Part shown: piece by piece, positions 1-13,024 of the stretch | Layout: each line of letters starts with the position of its first letter | Numbering within the stretch: the stretch's first letter is position 1 | DNA from: Stramonita haemastoma | Lineage: Eukaryota > Mollusca > Gastropoda > Neogastropoda > Muricidae | Length of the DNA stretch: 64,000 nucleotides | Assembly: GCA_030674155.1 (NCBI GenBank) | Contig: CM060334.1 | Location: forward strand, 32,557,517-32,621,516 | Direction: 5' to 3' | Made by a program: the position numbers and the translations under genes | The notes under the pieces: generated by a model | Told to the model about the DNA's origin: nothing | Seen by the model: only the letters and a program-made list of their open reading frames with translations | Databases searched by the model: none

Positions 1-788
1 ATGATATTTAGTTCTTAATAAGGTTACAGTTCAGCATTTACATACCTTTATTTTTCGTCCAGCACTAGAGAGAAAGATAGGGGGGGGGGGGGGGGGGGGG
101 CATTTTATTGCACACGGGTAATCAAATATATATATATACTTTTTTTTCCAACCAGAGAGAGAGAGAGAAGGGGGGGGGGGGGGGAGATTATCATTATCTC
201 TCTCAACTCGGTGTTAATATTTTCCCCCCTTTTTTTTTCCCCCTCTCTGGCCAGTTCTCTTGTCTTCTCTCATCGGTCGATGATGATGATGGAATTTGGT
301 GGGTATGATAATGGCAATGCAGAACTAAAAGATGCAGAAGATGAATGAGGTACTCATCAGTGGAGTGGGGTGGGGGGAGGAGGGGGGGGGGGGTGTATGT
401 CTGCATGGAGGAAGGAAGTGGAGGAGAAACCGAAGGGAGAGGTCATCAGAGAAGGTCTCTCCCTAAGGATCTCTTCTGTCAGATGCAAAAAGCAGCGGTT
501 TTTTTTTTTTTTTTTTTTTCTTTCTTTTTCCCCTCCTTAAATCTTTCTCGTTTTCGTCAATCTTGGATGTCGGCTTATAACGTTTCGTTACATTAAATTT
601 GATGTCGAAATGATTGCAGTGCAGGGACAACATATGACAAACGCCCCCCCCCCCCCCCCCCCCCAAACTCAACCCCGGCCCGCTTTTTTTCCCCCTTTGT
701 TTTTTAATCTCATTTCCAGACCACCTCCAACCCCCGCCTATATCCCCCCCCAAAAAAAAAAAAAGAAAAGAAAAACACCCATGGCTAG

Positions 789-858
<70 letters not shown>
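789..858. repeat. (CT)n microsatellite
   Basis: About 70 bases of CT with one break, followed by CCT-rich sequence to about 930. Confidence 0.95.
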
Positions 859-862
<4 letters not shown>

Positions 863-1878
863 CTCTCTCTCCCTCCCTCCCTCTCCTCCCTCCTCTCCCT
901 CCTCCCTCTCCCCTCCCCCCCCCCTCCTCCCCCAGCCTCACGTACTCATCTGTCTGTCGAGGATGTTGTATTGATTGACTTGGCACGCTGAACCCCCCCA
1001 CCCCACCCTCCCATGTCTGCCTGCATCCTCCTCCTCCTCATCATCCCTCCATCCCTCCCGCATGGGTTGTGGCCAGGAGCAAAAGTGTGAAGAGGAGTTG
1101 GGAGGGATGGGGGAGGGGGCTTGGGTGTGATGGTTGGGTTGGGGGGAGGGGGGGGGGGGAGAAGGAGAGCAAACAGTGGCGGGGTTTGGAGTGTTGTGGC
1201 GAGACATTACCCTGCAGACCTTGATGTTTAGTTTAAGGTATGTGGACACTGGCTGTTGACTCAGTGTGTCCGCCTGTAATAGCTGCCCTTCACTGGAACA
1301 TGCTGGCTTTGTTTGCGCCTGCCCACCCCCCCTCCACCTCCCTCCCCCCCCCCCCCCCATGTCCCCTCACCATCCTCCTCTCTACTCCCCCTCCCTTCCA
1401 TCTCTGCTGTTTGACAAATCCCGATTGGGGACGGGGGGAGTTTGTGTGTGTTTTTTAAGCGCACGCTTAATTTTTTTTTTTAATCCTCTCCCCCCCCCCC
1501 CCCCCCCCCCCCCCGCCCCCCCCAGATATGACGTACTGTGTGCGGGAAGGTGTAGATGTTGACATACTCTTTGATCACGTTCGGTTTCAGAGGGGTGGGG
1601 TGAGGTGAGGTGGTGGTGGTGCCCTTTTAACTTAGCAAATGTTGAGGGGTTGGTTTGATTGGTAGGGGTTTTTTGTTTTTTGGGTGTTTTTTTTTTTGTT
1701 TAATCTTGAAGGGTTTTTCCCCCCCTCTGTGCTTTGGGGAAAAAGTGTCAAAACTGTTGGGAGTGACAGCTTTTTGTTTGTTGGTTTAAGCAGAATTTTA
1801 ATCTTGAAGCATGTCAGTCGTTCAATCGGGTTTGTCGTAGAGCAGTTAAAGGCTCGATAAACAGGACAACGAGTAAGC

Positions 1879-1880
<2 letters not shown>

Positions 1881-1925
<45 letters not shown>
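1881..1925. repeat. (GT)n microsatellite
   Basis: About 22 perfect GT units. Confidence 0.95.
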
Positions 1926-1927
<2 letters not shown>

Positions 1928-2705
1928 AGGGGGGGGGGCATATATATATTTTAAAAACATTTTGCCAGGGCTCATGTATTTGCTTTAAATAAAAAGAGGG
2001 AGAATTTATTCCATAAAGTTTGACGCAGAGCAGTTGCTGACGTCAAGTAATTAGTAAGTGAACTTGTATTTTATGGATATTTCCTCTAGGTGGTAGTTTT
2101 TTTGTTGTTGTTGTTTTGTCTGAAGACGGACGGCTAAAATGTTAGCGAGCATTTATCAATCAGTAAACCAAAGTAGATATTTTCGGAGCCTTACTAAATT
2201 TGTGTGTTTGGAGGGGGGGTGGGGGGGGGGGGTGGTGAGGATGCACGAATAAGGGAGGGTGTGAAGGATTTTGGGAGGGGGGGAGGCAGGGGGGAAAGAG
2301 AGAGAGTTCCAATTTTATGTCAAGATTTCCAATAGATGATATTTTATGTAATTTGAATAGTATAGAAAAACTAGATCTAGTAGATCTACCATGAGTGGAA
2401 TGTGTTTGTGTTAGTGCATGGGTGCGTGTGTAAGCACCAAAACATGCCCAGAAATCCAGGTGTATGTGTGTGTGTGTGTTTACAGTTATCTGATCACAAA
2501 GAGACCGTTATTTGAAGGGCTGTTAAATGGACAAGGAGTGGAGTTGATACAGTATACACACGCAATCTTAACCCATAGAGAGAGAGGGGTCAGTTGACGG
2601 GGCTAACAGAACAGAACGACAGTAGTGGTGCGTTTGTACAGTCTATCAATCTTTGTGGTAGTAAAAGACGCTTTGGTCCTACCTGACAGCTCTGAGGATA
2701 TGACG

Positions 2706-2709
<4 letters not shown>

Positions 2710-2758
<49 letters not shown>
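2710..2758. repeat. (GA)n microsatellite
   Basis: About 24 perfect GA units, set inside a segment that resembles 4010-4350. Confidence 0.95.
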
Positions 2759-2761
<3 letters not shown>

Positions 2762-3495
2762 AATGCTTATTCTCATAATCCCAGTCAACGTGTGCTAAAT
2801 ATTCATAATCGCCACGGGTTCCGCTACATTAGCTGGATATGAATGAAATCGATTGTTCGAAGAAGACCCTGGGTTGGGTTGTATTGTATTGCTGTCTTGG
2901 TATACCCGGGGGCATGAATTGAATGCCTGCGCGTAGATTTCGTGCGCGCGCGTGTGCGTATGTGTGTCTGTATGTCTTCTGTCTTTTTTGATCTTCAGAC
3001 TCTTTGTTTATGGGTTTTTTTTCTGATTTAATTCTTTAAAAAAAAATTGTTAGTGTCTTTCGGCATTTATGCTGGAAACCAGTATTGAGGAACAGGAAGT
3101 CTGAGTGGGGTTTTTTCTTCGCCGCCCCCCCCCAAATAATGTGCACGCACCTCCGTGCATATAGCAAGCACACATGGGTGCACGCGCACTCTCACACACA
3201 CTTTTTTTAAAATCACAAAAAGTGCAGATAGTGCCAGTGCTGACAGATGTAAATAAAGCTGTTCATACAGACTGTGAGTGTGTTTAAAATAACAAACAAA
3301 AAACCTCGTGTAACTGTTTTGGGCTGTTTTTTGTGTGTGTGTGTGTGTGTAGTTGTTGTTTTAAACGAAACTGAACGCTTCATTACATCCGGATTGATCA
3401 GCACTTTTCATTAGAAATCAAGGTCGGGGTTCACCAGTGGTGGTGAGGATTTTGCGTATGCGACCGTCCCCCCCCCACCCCACCCCACCCCAACT

Positions 3496-3499
3496 ACAC

Positions 3500-3570
<71 letters not shown>
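3496..3570. repeat. (CA)n microsatellite
   Basis: About 37 CA units with one interruption. Confidence 0.95.
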
Positions 3571-3571
<1 letters not shown>

Positions 3572-4121
3572 TGTTCAGGCAGTCGCATTCCTACTTCGGG
3601 GATTAAGTTTATCGATAGTACAACAGGAGGTACTTTTTCTCCTTGTATAGATTTAATATCAGTTAGATTTTTTGTAAAAGTGTTTTGCGATCATGTTGCA
3701 GCTTTCCGTAATTGAACGGAATATGACATGATGAAAAATCTGGGAAGCTGATCCTTGACAGTGAACCACGTGAGGGATGTATATGTAAATTAGTTCTTTA
3801 ACAAACTTTAAAAAAAAAAAAAAAAAGGTCGAGAAAGTCTTTTGTGTGCTTTATCTCCCAATCTCAAAAGATTAATGAGCATTCACAAAATGGCTGTTCA
3901 TCGGAAGAGTGTTGATAAAATATTATCTTGGCCAGGAAAGATCGGTTTACACAAGGGTGGAAGGGAGGAGAGAGGGGAGGGAGGGGGTGGTAGTGACGAT
4001 GATGCGTTAGCGCGGTCTATCAATCTTTGTGCGTAGGAAATACACGTCAACCCTGCTATCTCAGGACGCATCGAGTTTTGGGATGCAGAACACTGCATGC
4101 GTGTTTGTCTGGAGGGAAATG

Positions 4122-4123
<2 letters not shown>

Positions 4124-4213
<90 letters not shown>
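4124..4213. repeat. (CT)n microsatellite
   Basis: About 45 CT units broken once by TTCAT. Confidence 0.95.
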
Positions 4214-4216
<3 letters not shown>

Positions 4217-4919
4217 ACCAAGTGATAAGTGTGTGAAATATTCATAAACAGGACCGGAATAAATAAATGATGGGCTCTCCTCCCCTACATTAGCTTGGTT
4301 GTGAAATCGATCGTCCGAGCGAGAGGGAGGAGGAACCAGGGGTGGGTGGTTTTTGTCTTTCCCATATTCATTCAACTGGGGGGAAACTAAATGCACAACA
4401 TGCACGAGTGTATGGCTTGTTTGTGTGTGCGTGTGTTGTGTTATGGTGTGTTGTTGTTGTTGTTGATGTTGATCACCTTTGTATACAATCTCAGCAAGGC
4501 TGAAAAAAAAAACCCCACAGTTAAATGGGACGGTCACAAACGTAATCATCTTAATGAATAATCATACCATTTGCAGGGTTGAGAGAGGGGGAGGGAGGGA
4601 GGTGCCTTAACGCAGTCTATGAAAACGAAAATTTAAAAGAAAACAAAACAAAAAAACTCGGTGGTAACTAGATGTATGTAAGACATACATAATATTGTTA
4701 ATGAACTAGCATTTAGTCAATGTAATTTCTTATTTATTTCCTTTTCTTTTTGGTGTTTTGTTGTTGTTGTTGTTGTTGTTTTTGTTTTTTTGTTGTTGTT
4801 GTTTTGTTGTTGTTGTTTTTTTGGGGGGAGTCCTGTCAAGTCTCTCAACTGGCAGTCAGGTCATGATGAAGATCAGAACGTGTCTGCCTGCAGTGGAGTG
4901 ATGCTCGTTTTCCTGACGA

Positions 4920-4924
<5 letters not shown>

Positions 4925-5005
<81 letters not shown>

Positions 5006-5028
5006 CCCCTCCCTCCCTCCCTCTACAC

Positions 5029-5106
<78 letters not shown>

Positions 5107-5182
5107 TATGCAAAGTTCTGCGAATTGAATAAAGGGTTTGGCCTCTGCAGTGGGAAAGATTTCAGTCTTTGACAAGGAGTGA

Positions 5183-5224
<42 letters not shown>

Positions 5225-5263
5225 CACACACACACACACACACACACACACCACACACACACC
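4925..5263. repeat. Compound (CT)n(CA)n microsatellites
   Basis: CT at about 4925-5002, CA at about 5031-5104, then after 80 bases of other sequence CA again at about 5185-5263. Confidence 0.95.
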
Positions 5264-5712
5264 GACCGCTCACAGAGTCGAGTCAAGAGGCAAGACAATT
5301 CCTCAGGGGGATCTAATAGATCGCTTCCTCCGCCCCAGAAATCCAATTTGAGATAAAAAGTCGTGAAGGCTGGTTGGCCCTGTTGTTACCAAGGGATACA
5401 TACTACCAAGGAATTCGATAGGGCATGACTTTCATACATCATTTTATGCTGCTGGATGCTGCTTCGCGCGCCATTCTAGGCTGCAAATAATTGAAAATTT
5501 AAATGATTAAAACGTGGAAAGACTGGAAAAAATCATATTAAAAAAAAAATTAAACAACGAAGAATTAAAAGAAACAAAGAAAAAGGTGGATAGAAACAGG
5601 GTAAAAAAAAAAGAAGATAAAAAACTCAAACGGAACAAAGACACCAATCTTCTCTCTCTCTTCCCCCCTCCCAATCTCTTTCTCTCGGAAATCTGCGTAG
5701 TTCTAAAGAAAG

Positions 5713-5724
5713 GACACACACGCG

Positions 5725-5817
<93 letters not shown>

Positions 5818-5838
5818 GCACGCACACACACACACACG

Positions 5839-5880
<42 letters not shown>

Positions 5881-5950
5881 ACACACACACACACACATAC
5901 ACTCTCTTTCTCTTTCTTTCTCTCTTTCTCTTTCTTTCTCTCTTTCTCTT

Positions 5951-6033
<83 letters not shown>
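5713..6033. repeat. 320-bp compound (CA)n(CT)n microsatellite
   Basis: About 185 bases of CA (with CG-containing interruptions such as cgcacgcaca) pass directly into about 135 bases of CT/CTTT. This is the largest simple repeat in the first 10 kb. Confidence 0.97.
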
Positions 6034-6036
<3 letters not shown>

Positions 6037-6882
6037 TACATTTTCCCCATAAATTGGCCGGCGTGACTTATCTCATTATGACTAGTTTATAGAGATTTCA
6101 GAGGCCCCCAACTCTTCAGGTTGTTGATAAAAAAAACATACACACACAAGGCAATCTTGGGCCTCGTGAGACTGGCTGCGGTTTACACGACTAAGAGGAG
6201 GACGATAGTGAGTGCGTTTGTCAAGTCAGTCAGTCAGTCAGTCAGTCGGTGTGTGTGGTGAGACTAACATGGCAGTAAAGAATACCAGAATGGTGAATGC
6301 TCCTGTAATGGATAATATGGAGAAAAACCATTCATTGTCATAACCATTGTCAAGCGTTTGGTTTAGGTAGATTTTATTAAAAAAAAGAAAAAAAGAATAA
6401 ACATCGGAAACAAAGACATTTTGGAGTCGCGGTAACTTCAAGCTTGTAGCCTATAATATGGTGTGCTCAATTAAACAATGAAAATGAACATAAAGGCCGT
6501 TGAGCTGCAACGTGCAAACCAACATCATCAATTTTAAAAAAATCAATTGCAGTCTTTGGTAATGTAAAAGAGAGAAAAAAAGAGAAAAATAACCAACATA
6601 TCTATTTGTAGATAAAACAAAAAAGTAGTGGGACTAGAAAAAAACCAAAAAAAACCCAGCACAGTGGTTAAATCATTGTCTGGATTGAAAGATTGAAATG
6701 TGTGTATCAGGGTTTTGCCATTGAGTGAACTCGATGTATCACCTGAGTAAAGGCATTATTGGGAGGGATGCGCGATGCCTGGTCCTCGCCTGTGCTGGTA
6801 AAGTCTCTGCACCGGGTCGATCTGCCTCTGTATGTTGGCCTCAACCCACACATTCGGACTTTCACAGCTGCTCATTTATTTT

Positions 6883-6913
<31 letters not shown>

Positions 6914-7009
6914 TTAGAAAAATGCCAGAAAATGTCAGATTTGCTGGGGTGGGTGGGTGCTGGAGGATGGAGTGGGAAGGAATAAGATAATGTTATTAAT
7001 TTTGCAGAT

Positions 7010-7028
7010 TACTCTCTCTCTCACTCTC

Positions 7029-7102
<74 letters not shown>
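7010..7102. repeat. (CT)n microsatellite
   Basis: About 46 CT units, nearly perfect. Confidence 0.95.
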
Positions 7103-7107
<5 letters not shown>

Positions 7108-7612
7108 TTGATTTTTTTTATTTTCTTGTTTGTTTTTTTTTTACTCAACAATCACGTGTGGTTCTTTCTGTATGGCGTTCAGTCAGTTCCAAGCCGGGGT
7201 GTGTGTATGACATTGTATTCTCAACTATTACGCATAGCTTGCCAAAAGGATTTCCTCTCGTACCCCCAACTAGAACAGCACCCCTACAAAGGGGTGACAG
7301 TTTAGTGGCAACCCGACCCCAGGGGCTTGTCTTGCGTGTAACCTGCTCTCAACAAACATTCTTCCCCCCCCCCCCCCTCCACCTCCACCACCACCACCAT
7401 CTCACTCGGCTCTTTACCCTGAAAGATTGACAAGGTTGGGGGGGGGGGGGGGGGGGGGGGGGGGGTCACAGGTCGCTGTTAACTGTCGACTGCAGGCGAT
7501 CGGGTTTCGAGACGAGGTGAAAACAATCACCGTAAAGCAGTTAGCCCGGGCCACCGAGAAGAGGGCTCAGGTGGCAGCGGGGTGGAAGGTGTGGAAGAAG
7601 AAAAAGAATTTT

Positions 7613-7646
<34 letters not shown>

Positions 7647-8159
7647 GAGAGAGAGATGAGAGAGAGGAGAGAGAGAGAGAAGAAGAAGCAGCAGCAGAAG
7701 GAGGGTTCTCTCTTTGGACCCCAGAGGATAGGGGGAGAGGTTACAGTCCTTAATTCTGGGTAAAGGAGAAGGCTGTGGTTTGAACCATTGTCCAAATGGT
7801 CCATTGTCCATAATGGTCACTAGGGTTCCACGCGGATTTGACACCTGGGTGAAAGGTCAGCGTGTGAAGACTGCCCTGGAAGAGAGAAAGAGGGGGTTGG
7901 GGGGGGGGGGGGGGGGGCAGAGGTTGTGGACTTAGAGAGAAATGCAGGGGGGTGATGGGGATGGTGGATGATGGGGGCGGTGGTAGCATTGTTGGTGGGT
8001 TTCCGTGTAGGGCGGGCATTAGGCCATTATGTGAGGTGTAGAGTTTCACTGATAGTCTTGTGGCAAATGTTTGGGATGGGAGGCATGATCCCTTGTTATG
8101 TTATGTAGTAGCTGCCTGCTGCCCTCTGTACTGCCTCCAGGCTGTCTCTGTCTCTGTCT

Positions 8160-8236
<77 letters not shown>
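8160..8236. repeat. (CT)n microsatellite
   Basis: About 38 CT units after a short CTGTCT lead-in. Confidence 0.95.
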
Positions 8237-8237
<1 letters not shown>

Positions 8238-8964
8238 CCTTGACTTTTATCAGTCAGGTTTTAATTTTTCCAGTCTTGTCTTTGTCTCATTTTCTCTCTG
8301 GGTAGCAAAAAAAACACACAAAAAAACAAAAAAAAACAAAACAAGCAAAATGAATGGAAAAAAACTGAACAACGTAGATGTTTGTATACAAGTACGTTAA
8401 TGCAATTGATATATATGTAATGTTGGTCTGAAATTTGAGGAACATACTTGCTTTCTTTCTGACTTTTTAATCTGCCTGTGAAATATTTTCTCCTTCCATC
8501 TGAAAGGGGGGAGATTGTTGGACAAAAAATGTCAAGGGTGACGTTGTAAATTGAATCCCATAAATCAGCCATCTCTGGTAAATCAGCTTGTCGAGCCAGT
8601 TTCAAACAAAAAAAGAAAAGAAGAAGGAAAAGTAGCCAATTTCGGGAAGCCAATAAACGTAAATTGAACAGATAATGTGTCGTTGCCTTCCCCACCCCCA
8701 ATCTTTAAAAGCTGGTAATCACAGAATTTTTTTTGTTTAAAAAGAAAAAGTATACAGAAATGTGAAAACAAAGCAAGGTTGATGGAAGTTTGTGAAATGA
8801 AAAAGAAAATGTGTATGTAACAAACAAACCAAAAATAAAGGGGGGGGGGGGGGGGGGTGTTGTTGATGATATTGTTTCTATTTTTTTCCCTTCTTTTTTT
8901 CTCTTTCGTATGAATGTGGACCGAACAAGAGAGGTCCACAAAGTGTCCAGCCATAAGACTGCTC

Positions 8965-8969
8965 AGAGA

Positions 8970-9060
<91 letters not shown>

Positions 9061-9090
9061 AGAAGAAGAGAAGAAGAAAGAAGAAGAAGA
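8965..9090. repeat. (GA)n then (GAA)n microsatellite
   Basis: About 90 bases of GA pass into GAAGAA-type repeats. Confidence 0.95.
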
Positions 9091-9590
9091 AGACCCAGAA
9101 CAAAAGGCATAGCAGATTCCCAGAACAACAGCACAGCAATCAACCACAGTAGTGGCAGACAGCCTTATGAATAGAACTAGAACATTTGGAAGCAGACAAA
9201 CTTCTGTCTGTCTCTCTCTCTCCACCCCTCCTCCAACCACCATACCCTTTCTCCCCACCCCTCCCTCTCCTCTCTTATCCCTGTGGTTTCAACCCCCCCC
9301 CCAAAAAAAAAAAAAAAAGGAACAAAAAAGAATTGTCTCCTTTTACTGTGGCATGTCCGTCACTCTGTGAAGTGCGTGTGTGTAGGTGCTTACCCTGAGG
9401 AGACAGAAAGAGGAGGGGTGGGTGGGCAGGGTTGAGGGGGACCACATACAAAAAAAAAAATCAATATGGCTTCTTTTTTTTCTTCTTCCTCTTTTTTTCC
9501 TTTTCCTTTTAGCATTTCTTTCTGCATCCTGTGCTTTTTCCTAAAAGTGTAGCCTATTTCCACTTCCATGTCCTTTCATCCTCCCTCCCT

Positions 9591-9592
<2 letters not shown>

Positions 9593-9647
<55 letters not shown>

Positions 9648-9900
9648 CCCCCCCCCTCTCCCTCTCCCTCCCTCCCTCCCCCCCAAAAGAAAAGAACCCA
9701 ACCAAAACTTCTTTTTCACAGTTTTAGGTGGTTTTTTTTTCTGTTCTCTTTTTTTTTGGTATGGCTTGGTCTGATAGGGGGAAGAGCCATTGTATTTTCC
9801 TATTGTGTACATAAAATGCAAGTTTTGCATCTTTTCATACTTTTCTTTTCAGCCATCTTTCTGTTTATTTCTCTCTCTCTCTCTCTCTCTCTCACTCTCA

Positions 9901-9951
<51 letters not shown>

Positions 9952-9977
9952 CACACACACACACACACACACACACG
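9593..9977. repeat. CT tract and compound (CT)n(CA)n tract
   Basis: CT at about 9593-9650, then, after 220 bases of other sequence, CT at about 9871-9896 joined directly to CA up to about 9977. Confidence 0.95.
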
Positions 9978-10222
9978 TAGGTCTTGTCAGTCTTTTTATC
10001 TGTGATTTTTTTTTTCTATTTCCCACATATATTTTCTTTCCTTTTTGTTTTCTTTTTTTTTTCTTTTCTTTTCCCTCATATCTTTTATTCTTTCTTTCTT
10101 TCTTTCCTTCCTTCCTTCCTTGTTCCTCCCTTTCCAACATTTTTTTTTCTTTCACTCATCTTTTCATCTTTTTCCTTTCTTTGTTGTGTATTTATTGTCC
10201 CTGTGTGTTTGATGTTTTTCAG

Positions 10223-10330
10223 AGACGTTCAGCTTCCCCTGCCCCAGAGAGGGAAAAGTACCGACATCGCAGCCACTCTCCTGAAGTCCTAGACAGCAGC
10301 AAAAAGCGCAGACCTGACAACAAAGGCAAT
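10223..10330 (+). CDS. gro: Groucho exon A: end of GP region with nuclear localisation signal
   Basis: This 36-codon exon starts after a T-rich acceptor (gatgtttttcag) and ends at a gtaagg donor, phase 0 at both ends. It reads RRSASPAPEREKYRHRS at its start and SSKKRRPDNKGN at its end. The basic KKRRPDNK stretch sits where TLE proteins carry their nuclear localisation signal, just before CcN. It is the first recognisable exon in the window; the exons before it are not visible. Confidence 0.88.
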
Positions 10331-10378
10331 GTAAGGCCGCTAGTACATTGGAGTGTCAAATTTTAAGGTGTATGTGTG

Positions 10379-10415
<37 letters not shown>

Positions 10416-10585
10416 AGGAAGAGAGAGAGAGAGAGAGGAGAGGAGGAGAGAGAGAGAGAGAGAGAGATTGTAATGTATTGTATCATATTGAATACCACTT
10501 GTGGTCATGGTAGATGTGGAGAGAATGCGTTTCCACAAGAGCAGCGCCACTTATTGTACATATATAAATATGTGTGTATGTGTAT

Positions 10586-10676
<91 letters not shown>

Positions 10677-12266
10677 TACACATCAGTGTGAATTCCATTT
10701 AGTAGGAGTGAGTCAGAGTGCAAATTCTGGGTGGCCTCTAGGGCTAACGTTCAGCTGGGGACATAACAACAAACATGACGATATTCATCATTCTATGTTT
10801 TTCACCACTTTTTAGCTGTTCAAGGGAGTGAAAAAATTGTGTTTTTGCTGCCCATAACAGAATATGAAAATAACCTGTCATTTAAAGATTTTGTGATACC
10901 CAATCTCATCAGGCCATATTCATTTGCCTGTCAGCATGTGTGAGAGAGGGGCTGTGGCTGGATGCAGCAATCCAATAACACTTTGCTGCAGCCTCTAGGC
11001 AAAAACAAAAAAAAGAAACCTGTCCTGACAGTTTTTGAAAAAAAACAAAAATGGACATATATTATTACGGACGGTGTGTGTAGGATACAGTATTCCAAAT
11101 GTTCACAGATGTCACTGTTATGATTCCTCCCCCCTCCCCCCAGGGGGATGGAAACTAAGGGGGAAATGTTAACAAAATGAAATTGGAAGTCATAAAAATG
11201 AGCAGTTATTCTGTGGAGTTCACATTCGGCAAAAATGGCTGTGGTTGAGTTGAGTTGGCCAGATTGAGAAGGGGAGGAGGGGGTAGTGTAAAAATTTATT
11301 AAAAAGATAAGATGGGGGGTGGTTTAGAAAACGATGAATAAATTCAGTGACTTGCCTTGCTGTTCACGGTTGAATTTCTCCATGAAGTGCAAAGAAATTT
11401 GTGCTTGAAAATGTTTTTAAAAGATTGGTAGATGTTGATGTTTTGTATCTGTTACTGTGTTAGGTACATGTTATTCAGCTTTTCTTCTTTTCTTTTTTTC
11501 CCCCTCCCTTCCCTCCTTTATACTGTTTTGGGAGGAGATGGAATAAGATAGTGGTACGGTGTTAAACAGTACTACAATAAAATTGTTAGCCAAGCTGGAG
11601 TGGGATATTAAGAGTATAGTATTGACAGGATAGCCCCCCCCCCCCCCCCCCCCCCGAATTTGAAAAGTAATGGGATACTATGAGAAAGCCTTTGGAAAAC
11701 TAACAAAACAAAACCAAAATCACAAAAAACTGTACAGCTTTGATCACATTTAAAACTGAGGTTAGTGTAGTGCCAGTCTAAAGAAAGCAGTATTTGTGTA
11801 AAAGTACTGTAAGATTTAGAGTTGTGAAGTTTTTATCATTAAAAAAAATATATATATTGAATAGACTTCAAGAAAGCAGTTACACAGTACTTTGCTTTTT
11901 TCTTCTTCCATTCCTCAGATGGAGCTCCAAGGTTCACCAATGGTGGAATTTTTGCGTATGCAACCATTTTTGTCCAACATGAAGGTTGTGGCATTCATGA
12001 GCTGGATTCTTCTGAGTTTAGGTGGTTTTGTTTTTTCATTTTGGAAAATATATTTTTGTCTAATGAACATCAACTGGCTGAAAGTTTTGTTCATAGATAG
12101 CCAATAATACTATTTCAGTCATAAATGAAGATGTTGATTGATGAAAGACAGTTGGTTTACAGCCTGATGACTGTTTAGGCGTTGATGAATGAAACGTGGG
12201 GTTGGGTATGTTTGAATGTGTGTTGTGACATGTCGATTAATTAAATGAAACGATTGGTTTGTGCAG
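10331..12266 (+). other. Groucho intron A-B
   Basis: The intron has GT/GA repeats at about 10372-10468, a CA tract at about 10601-10674 and a 17-base C run near 11635-11655. A SINE tail fragment lies at about 11920-11985. The rest is AT-rich unique-looking sequence with no exon I can support. Confidence 0.8.
10372..10674. repeat. GT, GA and CA microsatellites
   Basis: GT at about 10372-10393, GA at 10394-10468, and a separate CATA/CA tract at about 10583-10674. All are within 350 bases of the donor of exon A. Confidence 0.95.
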
Positions 12267-12314
12267 GAAAGTGACGGGGAAAAAAGCGACGACTTAGTAG
12301 TGGATGTTGGAGAC
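12267..12314 (+). CDS. gro: Groucho exon B: CcN motif
   Basis: This 16-codon exon encodes ESDGEKSDDLVVDVGD, matching the SDGEKSDDNLVVDV core of TLE proteins. This is the CcN motif, with casein kinase 2 sites at SDGE and SDD, known in the family to regulate activity and nuclear import. The acceptor is ttgtgcag and the donor is a perfect gtaagt, phase 0 at both ends. Confidence 0.95.
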
Positions 12315-12811
12315 GTAAGTGGTCTTTTCTGTCATCTTCCTTTGCATGTGATAAGGTTGTCATTTATTTGGGTTTAAAAACAAGTAAAACAAGCCCTCGA
12401 GTGTTGTGCCTTATAAATAATAATGTGTGAATTATTGATGGTAAAGGAGATAGATTTGAAAAGATTGGCTCTACATCAACAGCTTAAGTGTTTTCTTCCT
12501 TCGAGTCATAAGATCTGTGCATATACACACATGTGTGCTCACAGTATGGATTCTGATGGGCACACTCATATTCATGAATATGCATGCACAGGCAGTGATG
12601 TACAGACATGTCTTTATATTGTCAACTATTTTTAGATGTCATCTGTTTGGGGGGGGTGCGCGGCATATTGACTTGGTGTACTGATGTGAAAGTTTTTTTT
12701 TTTTTTAAAAAGCAGCTTGGGGGTGGTCTGTAATAGAGAAAATAATATAAGAAAGAAATTACACACACACTCACTCACTCACTCTGTCATACATACATGC
12801 TCGCTTGCCTC

Positions 12812-12823
12812 TCTGTCTCTCTG

Positions 12824-12914
<91 letters not shown>

Positions 12915-12916
12915 TA
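12812..12916. repeat. (CT)n microsatellite
   Basis: About 50 CT units with CTGT interruptions at both ends. Confidence 0.95.
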
Positions 12917-13024
12917 CTATCTAAAAACCCAACTAAGATAGCCCCCCCAACCGGGTGAGCCATCTTTTATGACCCACTAAAGCCCAGTGTCTCCCAGATT
13001 GGAAACTTTGGTGCCATGCTGTGC

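Larger units (their letters stand above)
1..10222. other. Microsatellite-rich region without recognised exon, probably Groucho intron
   Basis: No stretch resembles the Groucho Q or GP exons or any other family. The region alternates AT-rich unique sequence with long CT/GA, CA/GT and G/C homopolymer tracts. Open frames here are translations of these repeats. The position directly upstream of exon A, with its phase-0 acceptor, suggests an intron of the same gene. Confidence 0.6.

Noticed and set aside
5507..6092. Open frames of 131-192 codons of Thr-His, Cys-Val or Leu-Ser
   Set aside because: Pure microsatellite translation. The same applies to all Ser-Leu, Arg-Glu, Thr-His and Cys-Val frames across the window.
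7150..7330. Possible rRNA fragment (cctctcgtacc and similar words)
   Set aside because: Only about 11 bases match a large-subunit rRNA 3' motif in antisense and the flanks do not continue the match.
1..10222. Search for Groucho Q-domain or GP exons
   Set aside because: No frame matches the conserved leucine-zipper-like Q domain. These exons must lie upstream of the window.
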